DNA from: Sulfitobacter faviae
GTDB taxonomy: Bacteria; Pseudomonadota; Alphaproteobacteria; Rhodobacterales; Rhodobacteraceae
Assembly: GCF_029870955.1 (NCBI RefSeq)
Contig: NZ_PGFQ01000003.1
Coordinates: forward strand, 1 to 64,000
Length of the DNA stretch: 64,000 nt
Direction: 5' to 3'
In this document: in pieces, positions 16,983 to 25,603 of the stretch
Layout: every line of letters begins with the position of its first letter
Numbering within the stretch: position 1 is the first letter of the stretch
Notes under the pieces: model-generated
The model's input: the letters and a program-made list of their open reading frames with translations, nothing else
Database searches by the model: none
What the model was told of the DNA's origin: nothing
Program-made: the position numbers and the translations under genes

Positions 16983-18030
16983 GGACCAAACCCATGAAAC
17001 ACCCAACCGCCACCGAACTGTACTGGTACGACGGGATCAGAACTTCCACAGGGCCCATCGGCTAGACCTGTGGCGGTTCCTTCTTCACGAGATAGCCCAG
17101 ACCGCTCAATCGGCCCGCAACTGCCAACTTCTTCGTAATGTGTGCTGATGCTTTGGCTTCCCGTCGATGTAGCGGATCGGCACCCTGGAAAGGGAAATCA
17201 TGTCGATGAAGGCTGTTATGGGCATGATTTCTCATCGCGAATACCAAAAAACGCAATAACCTATTGTTAATAAATCATTTTCCGCCATCTGACGGATCAG
17301 ATCATTCCGCAGCCAACATCAATGCACTCTTTTGAAGAGTTCGGGTGTCATGAAATCAAGAGATTGAGTTGCAACCGCTGTTCTGCGATGTCCTCGTCGT
17401 CCACTACGACCAAATCAGCGGAACGCGGGACCGCTGGCAACCAGCTGCTGCGCTTGAGGAACCGATTGCCTCGTTGGCCATGTCGCCATTATCGAAGTGA
17501 CTGAGAAGTTACCGGCTCCCCTTCCCCGCGCGCGGGAATTCGAGGATCGAGCCCTTGGTCAAACGGTTTTGGCAACCATCGATCGTCTGCTCCTTGTCCG
17601 CTACGGCCCGTAGCCACGATATCATGCAACAGACATCCACAACCTACCTCTCAGGCATTAGCACCGATGAAGGGCAAGCGAATATCCGAGGCCAGGACCC
17701 AAATCGCCGTCAGCAGGCGCCGGATAGCGTAGAGCCAATTGTTGAGGGTATTTATCATCAGATCTCAGACATCGAAAAGGGCAGGGGCCGCGGAGGCGCG
17801 GAACTGCTAGGTTGGCTACAGCGCAACGCTCTGTATGTTCTTCGCTAGCCGCCTTTGCGCTACTAGCAGCGATGGTCACCGGCTGAGGTTTTACCATGAT
17901 GATCGGGATGCCCTCGTCATCAGAGCTTCGCCGGGACGAAGGCGAAAGCCACTTTCACGATCTCAAATACCGCCACACCTCAACCCCCTAACTTTTCTCT
18001 CTCAAACACCGTTTGTGTGCCGAGAGCCTA
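16983..18030. other. About 1 kb without a supported gene, next to the replication locus
   Basis: No frame in this stretch looks like a conserved protein. An AT-rich patch lies around 17220-17290. A short minus-strand peptide (VVVDDEDIAEQRLQLNLLI, about 17370-17430) faintly resembles a response-regulator receiver but is flanked by stops. The right end carries the first of two partition-site palindromes. Confidence 0.4.
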
Positions 18031-18046
18031 CTTAACAGCTGTTAAG
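18031..18046. promoter_or_regulatory. Putative parS partition site 1
   Basis: CTTAACAGCTGTTAAG is a perfect 16-bp palindrome. Its core TTAACAGCTGTTAA fits the repABC parS pattern TTNNCNGCNGNNAA. It lies 42 bases downstream of repC and is presumably bound by RepB. Confidence 0.7.
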
Positions 18047-18076
18047 TTATGCCATGCCAGCCGCACGAGATCGGAG

Positions 18077-18092
18077 TTTAACAGCTGTTAAG
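18077..18092. promoter_or_regulatory. Putative parS partition site 2, overlapping the repC stop
   Basis: TTTAACAGCTGTTAAG repeats the first site with one outer-base change. The repC stop codon TAA (18090-18088) lies inside the palindrome. Confidence 0.7.
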
Positions 18093-19299
18093 CCGCGTTC
18101 CGCCGGCCAATCAATGCCATGACCATTGGGCCACAGGAAAACTCGCCTGCCGCAGCTTTGGCAGTCAGAGCTCGCAAGTATCCACCAGGCGATCTTATGT
18201 CGGCGAAGCGTTCCAGCATGGCAGCAACAACGATCGACGCTTGCTCCGGACCCATGAACCGCTGTGCTTCTTCCCATGCAGACGCACTGATTCCCATGGC
18301 TGGCCGCACATGGCACGCCGCATCGAAGAGCTGATGCCAATGCCGGATCTCACCTTGGTAGAAGGTTTTAAGCGAGGGACATGCCGCGATCACTAGGTGC
18401 AGCGGGATCTTTGGCAGGTGTCTTGTGTCCTGTTCATCGACGTCAGCCACAGGCTCATCCGTGTCCACATCTGGCACACCCGCCGCCGCCCCGCTTTTTT
18501 CTAAAGCAGGTTCAAGATCTATAGATTCTTTATTTGAATTATGATGGTGACGCTCAGAATGGGCATCATTGGTGTTCATTTCTTCTGTTTCAGGGCCATC
18601 AATGATGTTGCGTGCCTGGTCAAGGAGAGCTTCAAGGTCGGCTCGATAGGCCGCGAGGTCCTCAATTGAAAGCTTGCGGCGGAGCGCGCGGGCTGTGAGT
18701 GCAGCCTTGTCGCGAAGCTGATCCCAGAAGCCTAGGCCGGGCTGTATCTCGTCTCCGAACTCGGCGAGGGCCGCGAGGTCGCGGCGCATGAGGCTTACGA
18801 CCTCTCTCAGGCGCCTGACGCGCTCCTCAGCCTCACGTACGGCCTCTGCGGCCCGTGCTATCTCTTCGGACTGACAGTAGAGCGGGGAAAGATCGAAGCC
18901 AAAGGCAACGCGATCTTCGCCGTGCTTGCGGACGTAACGCTTCCCATTGGGGCTATCGCGCCGCTGGAGCAAGCCAGCCTCGACAAGACGCGCGAGGTGA
19001 CGACGCATCGTGGAGCAGGGCATACCATTCAGGCGCTCACAGATCGCCTTGTTCGAGGGGAAGACGACCATCTCGGCGTTCCCGCCAAGCGCATCGTCCG
19101 GAAAGAAGCTGAGGAGCCCCTGCAAAACCGTCAGATCACGTTCCGAGACCCCAAAGGCCGCTTGCGCCTTGGAGAGCTCGCGCAGGAGTTCCCACTTGTT
19201 AACGGGTCTGGCTGGAACAGATGCCTCGGGTCGCTCAATGACGCGCAAATGGGCGTGCGAAATCGGCCGCATAAACGGCGAGATTGGTGTGTACTCCAT
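18088..19299 (-). CDS. repC: Plasmid replication initiator RepC
   Basis: The product is 403 residues from the ATG at 19299 (MEYTPISPFMRPISHAHLRV); a GTG four codons upstream is an alternative. RepC has the expected N-terminal winged-helix region (ERDLTVLQGLLSFFPDD, PSNKAICERLNGMPCSTMRR, HLARLVEAGLLQRRDSPNGK) and a C-terminal replication domain (ISASAWEEAQRFMG, then DIRSPGGYLRALTAKAAAGE). In this plasmid class RepC is rate-limiting for replication and the origin lies within its coding sequence. It follows repB after a gap containing the antisense RNA. The acidic linker around residues 235-285 is poorly conserved-looking. Confidence 0.92.
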   Translation of the reverse strand: MEYTPISPFMRPISHAHLRVIERPEASVPARPVNKWELLRELSKAQAAFGVSERDLTVLQGLLSFFPDDALGGNAEMVVFPSNKAICERLNGMPCSTMRRHLARLVEAGLLQRRDSPNGKRYVRKHGEDRVAFGFDLSPLYCQSEEIARAAEAVREAEERVRRLREVVSLMRRDLAALAEFGDEIQPGLGFWDQLRDKAALTARALRRKLSIEDLAAYRADLEALLDQARNIIDGPETEEMNTNDAHSERHHHNSNKESIDLEPALEKSGAAAGVPDVDTDEPVADVDEQDTRHLPKIPLHLVIAACPSLKTFYQGEIRHWHQLFDAACHVRPAMGISASAWEEAQRFMGPEQASIVVAAMLERFADIRSPGGYLRALTAKAAAGEFSCGPMVMALIGRRNAA

Positions 19300-19372
19300 G
19301 AAAATGTCCACGAAGACAAAAATTCTAGGGCCCGCGAATCGCTTTGCGCTTGCGGCGTAGGGGCCAGAACGC

Positions 19373-19475
19373 TACATTCAGAAGTGCGAAAACTGAGATT
19401 TTGTAGCGGGCTGATCCCGGTGCGAAACCTTACAAAGGTCTCGTGAAGCTAGCTTCTCGGGGCCTTTTTCTTTTT
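19373..19475 (+). ncRNA. Counter-transcribed RNA (incompatibility RNA) of repABC
   Basis: It lies in the repB-repC gap on the strand opposite to the rep genes. A -35-like CTTGCG (19349-19354), an 18-base spacer and -10 TACATT (19373-19378) place the start near 19385. A long GC-rich hairpin at 19437-19464 (arms GGTCTCGTGAAGC and GCTTCTCGGGGCC, one mismatch and G-U pairs) is followed by TTTTTCTTTTT, a strong intrinsic terminator. This is the arrangement of the ~90-nt antisense RNA that represses repC in repABC plasmids. The exact 5' end is inferred. Confidence 0.7.
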
Positions 19476-19512
19476 GCCTGTATCGTGCCTCCTTCTTGTT
19501 GGTTGCTCTTCC

Positions 19513-20442
19513 TCAGTCTCCTGAACGCTTCCAGCGCTCATGAAGCTCGGTAATCAGCTTTGGGGCATTGCCCTCCAACCAGCTGATAAAATCAGGTTCA
19601 TCCGTAGTTAGATCAAGTTTGAGCTGCTTGCCTTGGCGGCCGGTCTTGACCGTCGCAGCTCCAACACCGGGGATCGCCAAAGCAGGCACACCCTTTCTAG
19701 ACGGGCTTGCTTTCTTCTCTGCTCTCTTCGCAGCTGCCAGAACTGCGAGAAACGCACGCTCAGAAACCTCATCGACCGAGCCGGAACTTTCGGACTTGGC
19801 TGTATGAGCTACGGCTTGCAGTTGGTCTCGATCACCGTCGTAGGCACCCAAAGCCTTTTTGAGCTCTTCCCATCTCGGGCGACCAATCCCGGGAGCCGCA
19901 CCAATTGCCTGGATGAGTTCCTCGCCGACCGTCCGAACGACACTCAAGAGTTGTGAAACCCCAGCTTCGTGGAGGTTAAGGACTTCGGCGACACCTCGAT
20001 TGGTGCGCTCAGCCCCTTCCAAATGATCACCGTCCAGAAGTGCCGTCGCAACGAGCGCACGCTCAATAAAGCTAAGATCACGACGCTCTTGGTTCTCGAG
20101 AAGCTGATCTCGAAGCGCTTGATCACCTTCAACCTCTGTGACGATGGCTCGAACTTTGATACCGATTTCGCGACATGCTTCCAGGCGTCTGCGGCCATAG
20201 ATCAGGTTGTAGCGATCGCCTTCCAGTGGGCGGACCAAGACAGGCACACGCTGACCGTTCTTGGAAATAGAGTTCTTCAGGCCCTCAACGTCAATCTGAA
20301 GCCTGTCATCCAACCGTCCTTCGGTAACAATCTGCGCCGGATCGATCTCAAAAACACCGCCACGCAGTCGGCGCCCTTCAAGAGCGTCAGGAGCGTTGCG
20401 AAGGGTCTGCAGCGGCAGGCCAAGTTTAGGCTTTCTTGCCAT
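19513..20442 (-). CDS. repB: Plasmid partition protein RepB (ParB family)
   Basis: The product is 309 residues from the ATG at 20442 (MARKPKLGLPLQTLRNAPDA). The ParB N-terminal domain covers about residues 28-120 (NSISKNGQRVPVLVRPL, YNLIYGRRRLEACRE, LLENQERRDLSFIERAL), followed by a helix-turn-helix (RGVAEVLNLHEAGVSQLLSV) and a C-terminal dimerisation part. It binds parS sites, most likely the palindromes at 18031 and 18077, and stimulates the RepA ATPase. The start lies 17 bases inside the end of repA, showing translational coupling. Confidence 0.92.
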   Translation of the reverse strand: MARKPKLGLPLQTLRNAPDALEGRRLRGGVFEIDPAQIVTEGRLDDRLQIDVEGLKNSISKNGQRVPVLVRPLEGDRYNLIYGRRRLEACREIGIKVRAIVTEVEGDQALRDQLLENQERRDLSFIERALVATALLDGDHLEGAERTNRGVAEVLNLHEAGVSQLLSVVRTVGEELIQAIGAAPGIGRPRWEELKKALGAYDGDRDQLQAVAHTAKSESSGSVDEVSERAFLAVLAAAKRAEKKASPSRKGVPALAIPGVGAATVKTGRQGKQLKLDLTTDEPDFISWLEGNAPKLITELHERWKRSGD

Positions 20443-21619
20443 TCCGCCCCCATGTGTTCTGGATGATTTCAGCGATCTCATCGTTCACTGCGTTCATAGA
20501 TTCGATCGCACGATCAAACGTCTGACGCGTGAAGTCCTTCTTGTCAGCTTCGTAGAGCGTTTGCTTGGTCAAGCCGGCATCAGAAATTGCGGTCGACTCA
20601 ACCATGTGATTGGTCAGGACCGACCTCCCAAAGAGCCCGCGAATGAAGGCGATGACTTCGGTCTGTGGCGCGTCGCCGACTTTGTATCGCGTTGGCAAGA
20701 AGCGAAGCCAATCGAAGCGCAGATTTGCGCCTGCATCCCTGATTACTCCAAGGAGATCCGCAGTCATTCGCAGGAATTGGGACATCGACATAAGGTCAAG
20801 CATCTGCGGGTGAACCGTCACGAGCACACCCGAGGACGCGGAAAGTGCTGACATCGTCAAGAAACCAAGTTGCGGCGGACAGTCGATCACAACAACGTCG
20901 TAGTTCGCTTCAACACTATCGAGTGCGTCATGAACTCTCGCGAAGAACGCCTTCGCTCCGCCTCGCTGGATCGCAGCAGGCGTCTCGTGCTCGAACTCCA
21001 TGAGTTCAAGGTTGCCCGGGATAAGATCAAGGCCACGGATGTAGGTTTTGCGGATCACTTCGGCGATCGGAACCGGATCGTCATAGCGAACGGCATCATA
21101 GAGGGTTCCGCCCTCCATGAGGTCGAGTTCTGGCTGGATTCCGTGAAGAGCCGAAAGAGATGCTTGGGGGTCGAGATCGATCGCAAGAACCTTGTACCCC
21201 TTGAGCGCCAAGCGCTGAGCGAGGTGAGCAGACGTCGTCGTTTTGCCGGACCCGCCCTTGAAGTTCACCACTGAAATAACTTGAAGCTCGTCACCGTCGC
21301 GACGCCCAGGCACGTAAGTTCCAGACTTTTTTGCGTTTCCTTCAAGCGTCTGCCGGATTTCCCAGATATCGTCGAGAGTATAGCGACGATGACTTCCAGC
21401 CGTCGTCTCGACGTCGACGATCTTTCCTTCTCGATGAAGCTTCCGAAGATAGGTATGGTCGACGCCAAGGAGCTCGGCAGCTTCGCCGCTGGTCAAAGTG
21501 CGCATCACCTTCTTTGCATCCGGAGGGAAGTGTGCGGCGCGCTGAGCATGCAGGTTCGACGCGAGAAGTTCCGCGTAGTGCCCGATGGCGATGTCTAAAT
21601 CCTGCTCTACTTCGCTCAT
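20426..21619 (-). CDS. repA: Plasmid partition ATPase RepA (ParA family)
   Basis: The product is 397 residues. The N-terminus has a MerR-like helix-turn-helix (LTSGEAAELLGVDHTYLRKL) used for autoregulation. The ParA ATPase domain starts near residue 113, with the deviant Walker A KGGSGKTTT at 121-129, Walker A' AIDLDPQASLS, and Walker B VVVIDCPPQLGFLTM. RepA together with RepB moves plasmid copies apart and represses the repABC promoter, which should lie in the 134-base gap upstream (21620-21753). It is the first gene of repA-repB-repC on the minus strand. Confidence 0.93.
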   Translation of the reverse strand: MSEVEQDLDIAIGHYAELLASNLHAQRAAHFPPDAKKVMRTLTSGEAAELLGVDHTYLRKLHREGKIVDVETTAGSHRRYTLDDIWEIRQTLEGNAKKSGTYVPGRRDGDELQVISVVNFKGGSGKTTTSAHLAQRLALKGYKVLAIDLDPQASLSALHGIQPELDLMEGGTLYDAVRYDDPVPIAEVIRKTYIRGLDLIPGNLELMEFEHETPAAIQRGGAKAFFARVHDALDSVEANYDVVVIDCPPQLGFLTMSALSASSGVLVTVHPQMLDLMSMSQFLRMTADLLGVIRDAGANLRFDWLRFLPTRYKVGDAPQTEVIAFIRGLFGRSVLTNHMVESTAISDAGLTKQTLYEADKKDFTRQTFDRAIESMNAVNDEIAEIIQNTWGRNGKKA

Positions 21620-21753
21620 GTCTGCCCCGATCCGTGGGCGCGTTTTTTATGTGGCCGCGCGTTATTTTTCGAGACTATTGCCCGACCAACCAGATTCGTG
21701 CAAGCACTTTCTAGATTTAGTGGCAATCGGTTAGGCCAACACAAGTGTGATCC

Positions 21754-22635
21754 TCAGAGGAGCCCCAGCTTTTCAGCACGCTCCAGCAGCATTCTGACCG
21801 AGGAAGGCTGCCAGCTGGTGCGACCGCGAGGGGTGCGCTCACGCATGGATTCGAGCCGGTCGCAGATTGCCTGCAAGGTGATCTCGGGGTCAGCACCTTT
21901 GATTGCAGCGACAATCGCAGGCAGGCGATCGTCGGTTTCGCGACGTCCAGCGCGTCCAAGCACTTCAGCGGGCAGGAATCCGTCCGCCACGTATGCCTTC
22001 ACGGCGCGGAGCAGGCGGCTTTGCGTCCAGCGCTGATCATAGGGCAGGGGGCCATTGATGATCCGCAGGACGTCTTCCCAAGCCATATCGGGGCGCAAAC
22101 GGCGCACATGGGGCACCCAATCCTGCGCAGTTTCGTTCAAGCGCTCCATGTAGCCGTCCTGTCGCGCCAGCCGCACCTTGCGCAGCGCTTCAGGGTCCTT
22201 GGCGCGAAGACCTGGGTTGCCGCCGACGCGGCCCTTTGAGCGTGCCGAGGCAAGTCCGGCTTTGGTACGCTCGCGGATCAGAGCGCGTTCGAACTCAGCC
22301 GCAGCGCCCAGAACCTGCAACGTGAACTTGCCCTGGGGCGAGGCAGTGTCGATCGGGTCCTGGAGCGAGCGGAAGAACGCCCCCTTGCCCTCCAGTCTTT
22401 CGATCACCTCAAGTAGGTGCGACAAAGACCGCGCAAGCCGGTCGATCCGCACGACGACCAGCGTGTCGCCCTTGCCAATCCGCTCCAGCACACGTGCAAG
22501 CACGGGCCGCGCCCGATTTCCGCCTGAGGCGTGCTCTTCAAAGATCTCTACGCAACCCGCAGATTGAAGGGCCTCGGACTGGGGCAGGGGGGTCTGATCC
22601 TCTGTGGATACGCGCGCATAGCCTATCAGGGGCAT
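21754..22635 (-). CDS. Serine recombinase (resolvase/invertase family)
   Basis: The product is 293 residues. The N-terminal catalytic domain has IGYARVST with the nucleophilic serine at residue 10, VVVRIDRLARSLSHLLEVIE, and FTLQVLGAAAEFERALIRER, followed by the long E-helix. The C-terminal 150 residues are longer than in small resolvases and contain a helix-turn-helix-like stretch near the end (RGRTSWQPSSVRMLLERAEK). It probably resolves plasmid multimers or cointegrates. It lies between repA and a tyrosine recombinase, outside the tni transposon ends. A res site is expected in 22636-22693. Confidence 0.88.
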   Translation of the reverse strand: MPLIGYARVSTEDQTPLPQSEALQSAGCVEIFEEHASGGNRARPVLARVLERIGKGDTLVVVRIDRLARSLSHLLEVIERLEGKGAFFRSLQDPIDTASPQGKFTLQVLGAAAEFERALIRERTKAGLASARSKGRVGGNPGLRAKDPEALRKVRLARQDGYMERLNETAQDWVPHVRRLRPDMAWEDVLRIINGPLPYDQRWTQSRLLRAVKAYVADGFLPAEVLGRAGRRETDDRLPAIVAAIKGADPEITLQAICDRLESMRERTPRGRTSWQPSSVRMLLERAEKLGLL

Positions 22636-22693
22636 GGAAAAGAGCCGTTTGCAATTTAAGATATCGCCAATAAACGACCGAATGACCGCGCGA

Positions 22694-23791
22694 TTATAGT
22701 CCCGCGGCTTTGGTCAGGTTCACGCGGAACCTGTCTCGGCGGCGCTGGTAACGACGGGTCATTTCGGCGCTTGTATGGCCGAGCTGCTTCTGGACATAGC
22801 GCTCGTCGACTTCTGCCGAACTGGCGAGACCGGCGCGCAAGCTATGGCCAGAGAAGAGGGCGAGGCGGTCTTTCTCGGGCAGCTCGGATCGAATGCCCGC
22901 TTCCAAGACGGTGCGCTTGATCAAGCGCGCGACATGCTTGTCGTTGAGACGCGCTTCCAGCGCTTTCTTACCGTCGCGTGAGGTGCGCACGAACACAGGC
23001 CCGAAGTCGATCCTGGCGAAGTGCAACCATTGCTCCAGCGCATGCACCGGGCAGGTTTGCTCCTTGGAGCCGCGGCCGATCTCGACCTCACGCCAGCCAG
23101 TCTTGGCATTGAGGGTGAGCAGGGCACCCTTCTCGAAGATCTCGATCCAGCCACCCGAGTCCGGCGTGTCGTCCTTGTGAACGTCGAGGCTGACGATTTC
23201 GGAGCGTCGAAGGCCCCCGGCATAGCCCAGCAGCAGCATCGCCCGATCTCTGAGCCCGCGCAGCTCAAAGGGCAGGGTGGCGACCATCGCGAGGATGTCC
23301 TCGGCCAGGATCGCTTCCTTCTGCACCGGCGGACGCGCATGCCGGCGCTTGATCCCCGCTAGCACCGTGGCGATGTGACGGTTCTTGCGATCGAAGGTGA
23401 ACCCGCGTTGCGCATAGTTCCAGACAAGCCCGGACAGGCGGCGGTCGATGGTCGAGACCGATAGGGCAGGGGAGGGTCCCGATCCGGACGCCAGATCTGC
23501 GAGATAAAGCCCCATCATCTCAGGCGACGGGGGCAGAGGCTCCGTGCCCTTCATCCGGCACCAGCGGGTGAAATGCGCCCAGTCCTTTGCATAGGCCTTC
23601 AGCGTATTGTCGGAGGCCGCGGCGCGCGCGTAGTCGCGAGCGGTGTCGACCAAGCGACCGAGATTGCCGGAACCGGCGACATGTGCGGGAAGGGAGATGC
23701 TGTCGCTTTTGTCTTGATCGCTGTCGCCGTTCTGAGCGATACTAAACACACCAGAGTTTGATGATGTCGACTTCTCGTCCTCTGAGGCCAT
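22694..23791 (-). CDS. Tyrosine recombinase / integrase, 5' end next to a transposon end
   Basis: From the ATG at 23791 the protein has 365 residues: an N-terminal SAM-like DNA-binding domain (SDNTLKAYAKDWAHFTRWCR) and a catalytic domain with arginine in YAGGLRRSEIVSL, HSLRAG (His and Arg II), LGHTSAEM and the nucleophilic Tyr in RRYQRRRD. The frame stays open to 23938, but the extra 49 residues are encoded by the left end and first iterons of the tni transposon, so they are unlikely to be native. The gene therefore either starts at 23791 or lost its own upstream region to the insertion. It may act in replicon dimer resolution or mobile-element integration. Confidence 0.8.
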   Translation of the reverse strand: MASEDEKSTSSNSGVFSIAQNGDSDQDKSDSISLPAHVAGSGNLGRLVDTARDYARAAASDNTLKAYAKDWAHFTRWCRMKGTEPLPPSPEMMGLYLADLASGSGPSPALSVSTIDRRLSGLVWNYAQRGFTFDRKNRHIATVLAGIKRRHARPPVQKEAILAEDILAMVATLPFELRGLRDRAMLLLGYAGGLRRSEIVSLDVHKDDTPDSGGWIEIFEKGALLTLNAKTGWREVEIGRGSKEQTCPVHALEQWLHFARIDFGPVFVRTSRDGKKALEARLNDKHVARLIKRTVLEAGIRSELPEKDRLALFSGHSLRAGLASSAEVDERYVQKQLGHTSAEMTRRYQRRRDRFRVNLTKAAGL

Positions 23792-23812
23792 TTTCCAGTG
23801 AATGTCGGTCTG

Positions 23813-23899
23813 CCGGAATTTCTGAGACTGCGTTCCATTTGTTTTCAATAGCTTGCCTGTGTCGCATTTCTGAAACCGATTCAGGGTATGTGAGACTGG
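23813..23899 (-). repeat. Left-end iterons of the tni transposon (three copies)
   Basis: Copies of the pattern CCGGNATTTNTGAGACTGG occur at 23813-23830 (CCGGAATTTCTGAGACTG), 23863-23878 (CGCATTTCTGAAACCG, weak) and 23883-23899 (AGGGTATGTGAGACTGG). They are inverted relative to the right-end set, as expected for transposase-binding sites. Confidence 0.6.
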
Positions 23900-23956
23900 A
23901 CGCCGATTTGAGTCACCATTGGTGGGACTATCCGGCATCCATGCACTGAGTAAGTT

Positions 23957-25603
23957 ATGTCCGATAATTTTCCAGTTGACAAGGATTGGGAAGAGGCCGA
24001 GTACCGCGCCCGAGTGATCGGGGAACTGCCGGCCCAGCTCACTCAGGGCAATGTCGACTGGGCCATGCGTCAGTTGAATGTCGGCCGATCCACGCTCTTT
24101 CGTATGGTGAAGCAGTTCCGCGAAGACGGGCGGACCAGTGCACTGCTACGGGATACCCGAGGGCCCAAACCGGGCATGCAGCCCCTGGACCCGGCGGTGG
24201 AAGCGATCGTGACCCACCATTTCAAAGGCTTCTATGCCACCCGCCGCAAACCGACCAAGACCCGGTTCTGGCGCGAGGTTGCAGCCGACTGCCGAGCGCA
24301 GGGGTTGGCCCCTCCTTCGATCCGGCGTTTGGGTCGCTGGCTGGAGGGGCACGATCAGGCAAAGCTGATGGCCCGGCGTGAAGGCAAGGACAAGGCCGAG
24401 CGACGCCATCTGGCCACGCCGGGAGGCCTTACTGCAGACAGCCCTCTCGATATCGTCCAGATCGACCACACCAAGGCCGACGTGACAGTGGTCGACCCGG
24501 TGACGCGTCGCCCGCTCGGTCGTCCGACGCTGACTGTGGCAATCGATGTGAACACCCGCATGGTTTTGGGGTTTCATCTGTCGCTGGAGCCGCCATCGCT
24601 GCTGGCCGCCGCAATGTGTCTGACCCATGCGGTGATGGAGAAATCGCACTGGCTGGCAGCGCGTGGGATCAACACAGACTGGCCAACGCGGGGCATCCCG
24701 AACGCGATTTACGTGGACAATGGCGCGGAGTTCCATGCCCGGGCTTTTCAGCTTGCCTGTTCCGAATACCAGATCGACCTGCAGTACCGTCCGCCCGGCA
24801 CGCCGCGCTATGGCGGCCATATAGAGCGCCTGATCGGCACGATGATGGGCGCGATTCACCTGCTGCCGGGCTCGCATTTCTCGAATATTTTCGAGCGCGG
24901 TGATCTCGACGCGGAAGCCGAGGCGGTGATGACGCTCAGAGAGCTGGAAACCTGGCTCGCTCTCGAGATCACTGGCTCCTACCATGCGCGGGTCCACAGC
25001 GCGCTGGAAACGACACCTGCAGCGGCTTGGGCGGCGCGGACGAACGAGGTCCGGATCCAAATCCCGGCCGATCTCAGGCAGTTCCTGGTCGATTTCCTGC
25101 CCTCCGAGCAGCGAGTTTTGCAGCGCGACGGCCTGCACCTCTTCCACATCCGCTACTGGGCGGACGAGTTGCGCTGGCTGATGGGCCGGGAAAGCCGCAA
25201 GTTCACGCTCAAATACGATCCGCGCGATCTTTCGCGCATCTTCGTGCTGACAGAGAACGGGATCATCGAAGCCCGACCGGCGGATCTGACACGGCCTGCG
25301 ATCACGCTCTGGGAGCACCGCGCGGCGCGACGCGCTTTGCGCGAGGCCGGGCGCCGGTCGGTAGATGAGGAGCTGATTTTCAGGACGATCGAGGTGCAGC
25401 GCGACCTCGTCGACAGCGCCGAGCGGCAGACTAAGGCCATACGGCGCCACCAGGCGCGGCGGGCGCATCTGGCCCCTTTGCCGATGATCGATGTGACACC
25501 GGATGCCGCCGCGCGAGATGCCCTGCCTGCGCCGGAAGGGAAGGGGAGCCCGTTCCTCAGCCACCCCGGCTTCAAGGTCGAGGAGTGGTACGACGATGAC
25601 TGA
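23957..25603 (+). CDS. tniA: TniA transposase (DDE, TnsB/MuA-like)
   Basis: The product is 548 residues. An N-terminal helix-turn-helix region (VDWAMRQLNVGRSTLFRMVK) is followed by a retroviral-integrase-type catalytic core: IVQIDHTKAD with D170, AIYVDNGAEF with D254, and GGHIERLIG with E290 make the DDE triad. A Mu-transposase C-terminal beta-barrel (LPSEQRVLQRDGLHLFHIRY) follows. TniA cuts and joins the transposon ends together with TniB and TniQ. Its end overlaps the start of tniB. The first codons lie just inside the left-end iteron array. Confidence 0.93.
   Translation: MSDNFPVDKDWEEAEYRARVIGELPAQLTQGNVDWAMRQLNVGRSTLFRMVKQFREDGRTSALLRDTRGPKPGMQPLDPAVEAIVTHHFKGFYATRRKPTKTRFWREVAADCRAQGLAPPSIRRLGRWLEGHDQAKLMARREGKDKAERRHLATPGGLTADSPLDIVQIDHTKADVTVVDPVTRRPLGRPTLTVAIDVNTRMVLGFHLSLEPPSLLAAAMCLTHAVMEKSHWLAARGINTDWPTRGIPNAIYVDNGAEFHARAFQLACSEYQIDLQYRPPGTPRYGGHIERLIGTMMGAIHLLPGSHFSNIFERGDLDAEAEAVMTLRELETWLALEITGSYHARVHSALETTPAAAWAARTNEVRIQIPADLRQFLVDFLPSEQRVLQRDGLHLFHIRYWADELRWLMGRESRKFTLKYDPRDLSRIFVLTENGIIEARPADLTRPAITLWEHRAARRALREAGRRSVDEELIFRTIEVQRDLVDSAERQTKAIRRHQARRAHLAPLPMIDVTPDAAARDALPAPEGKGSPFLSHPGFKVEEWYDDD

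Noticed and set aside
17370..17430. Response-regulator-like peptide on the minus strand
   Set aside because: About 20 residues only, with stops on either side; too short to support a gene or named remnant.
24146..25564. Minus-strand open frame of 472 codons
   Set aside because: It is antisense to tniA, whose DDE motifs are intact.
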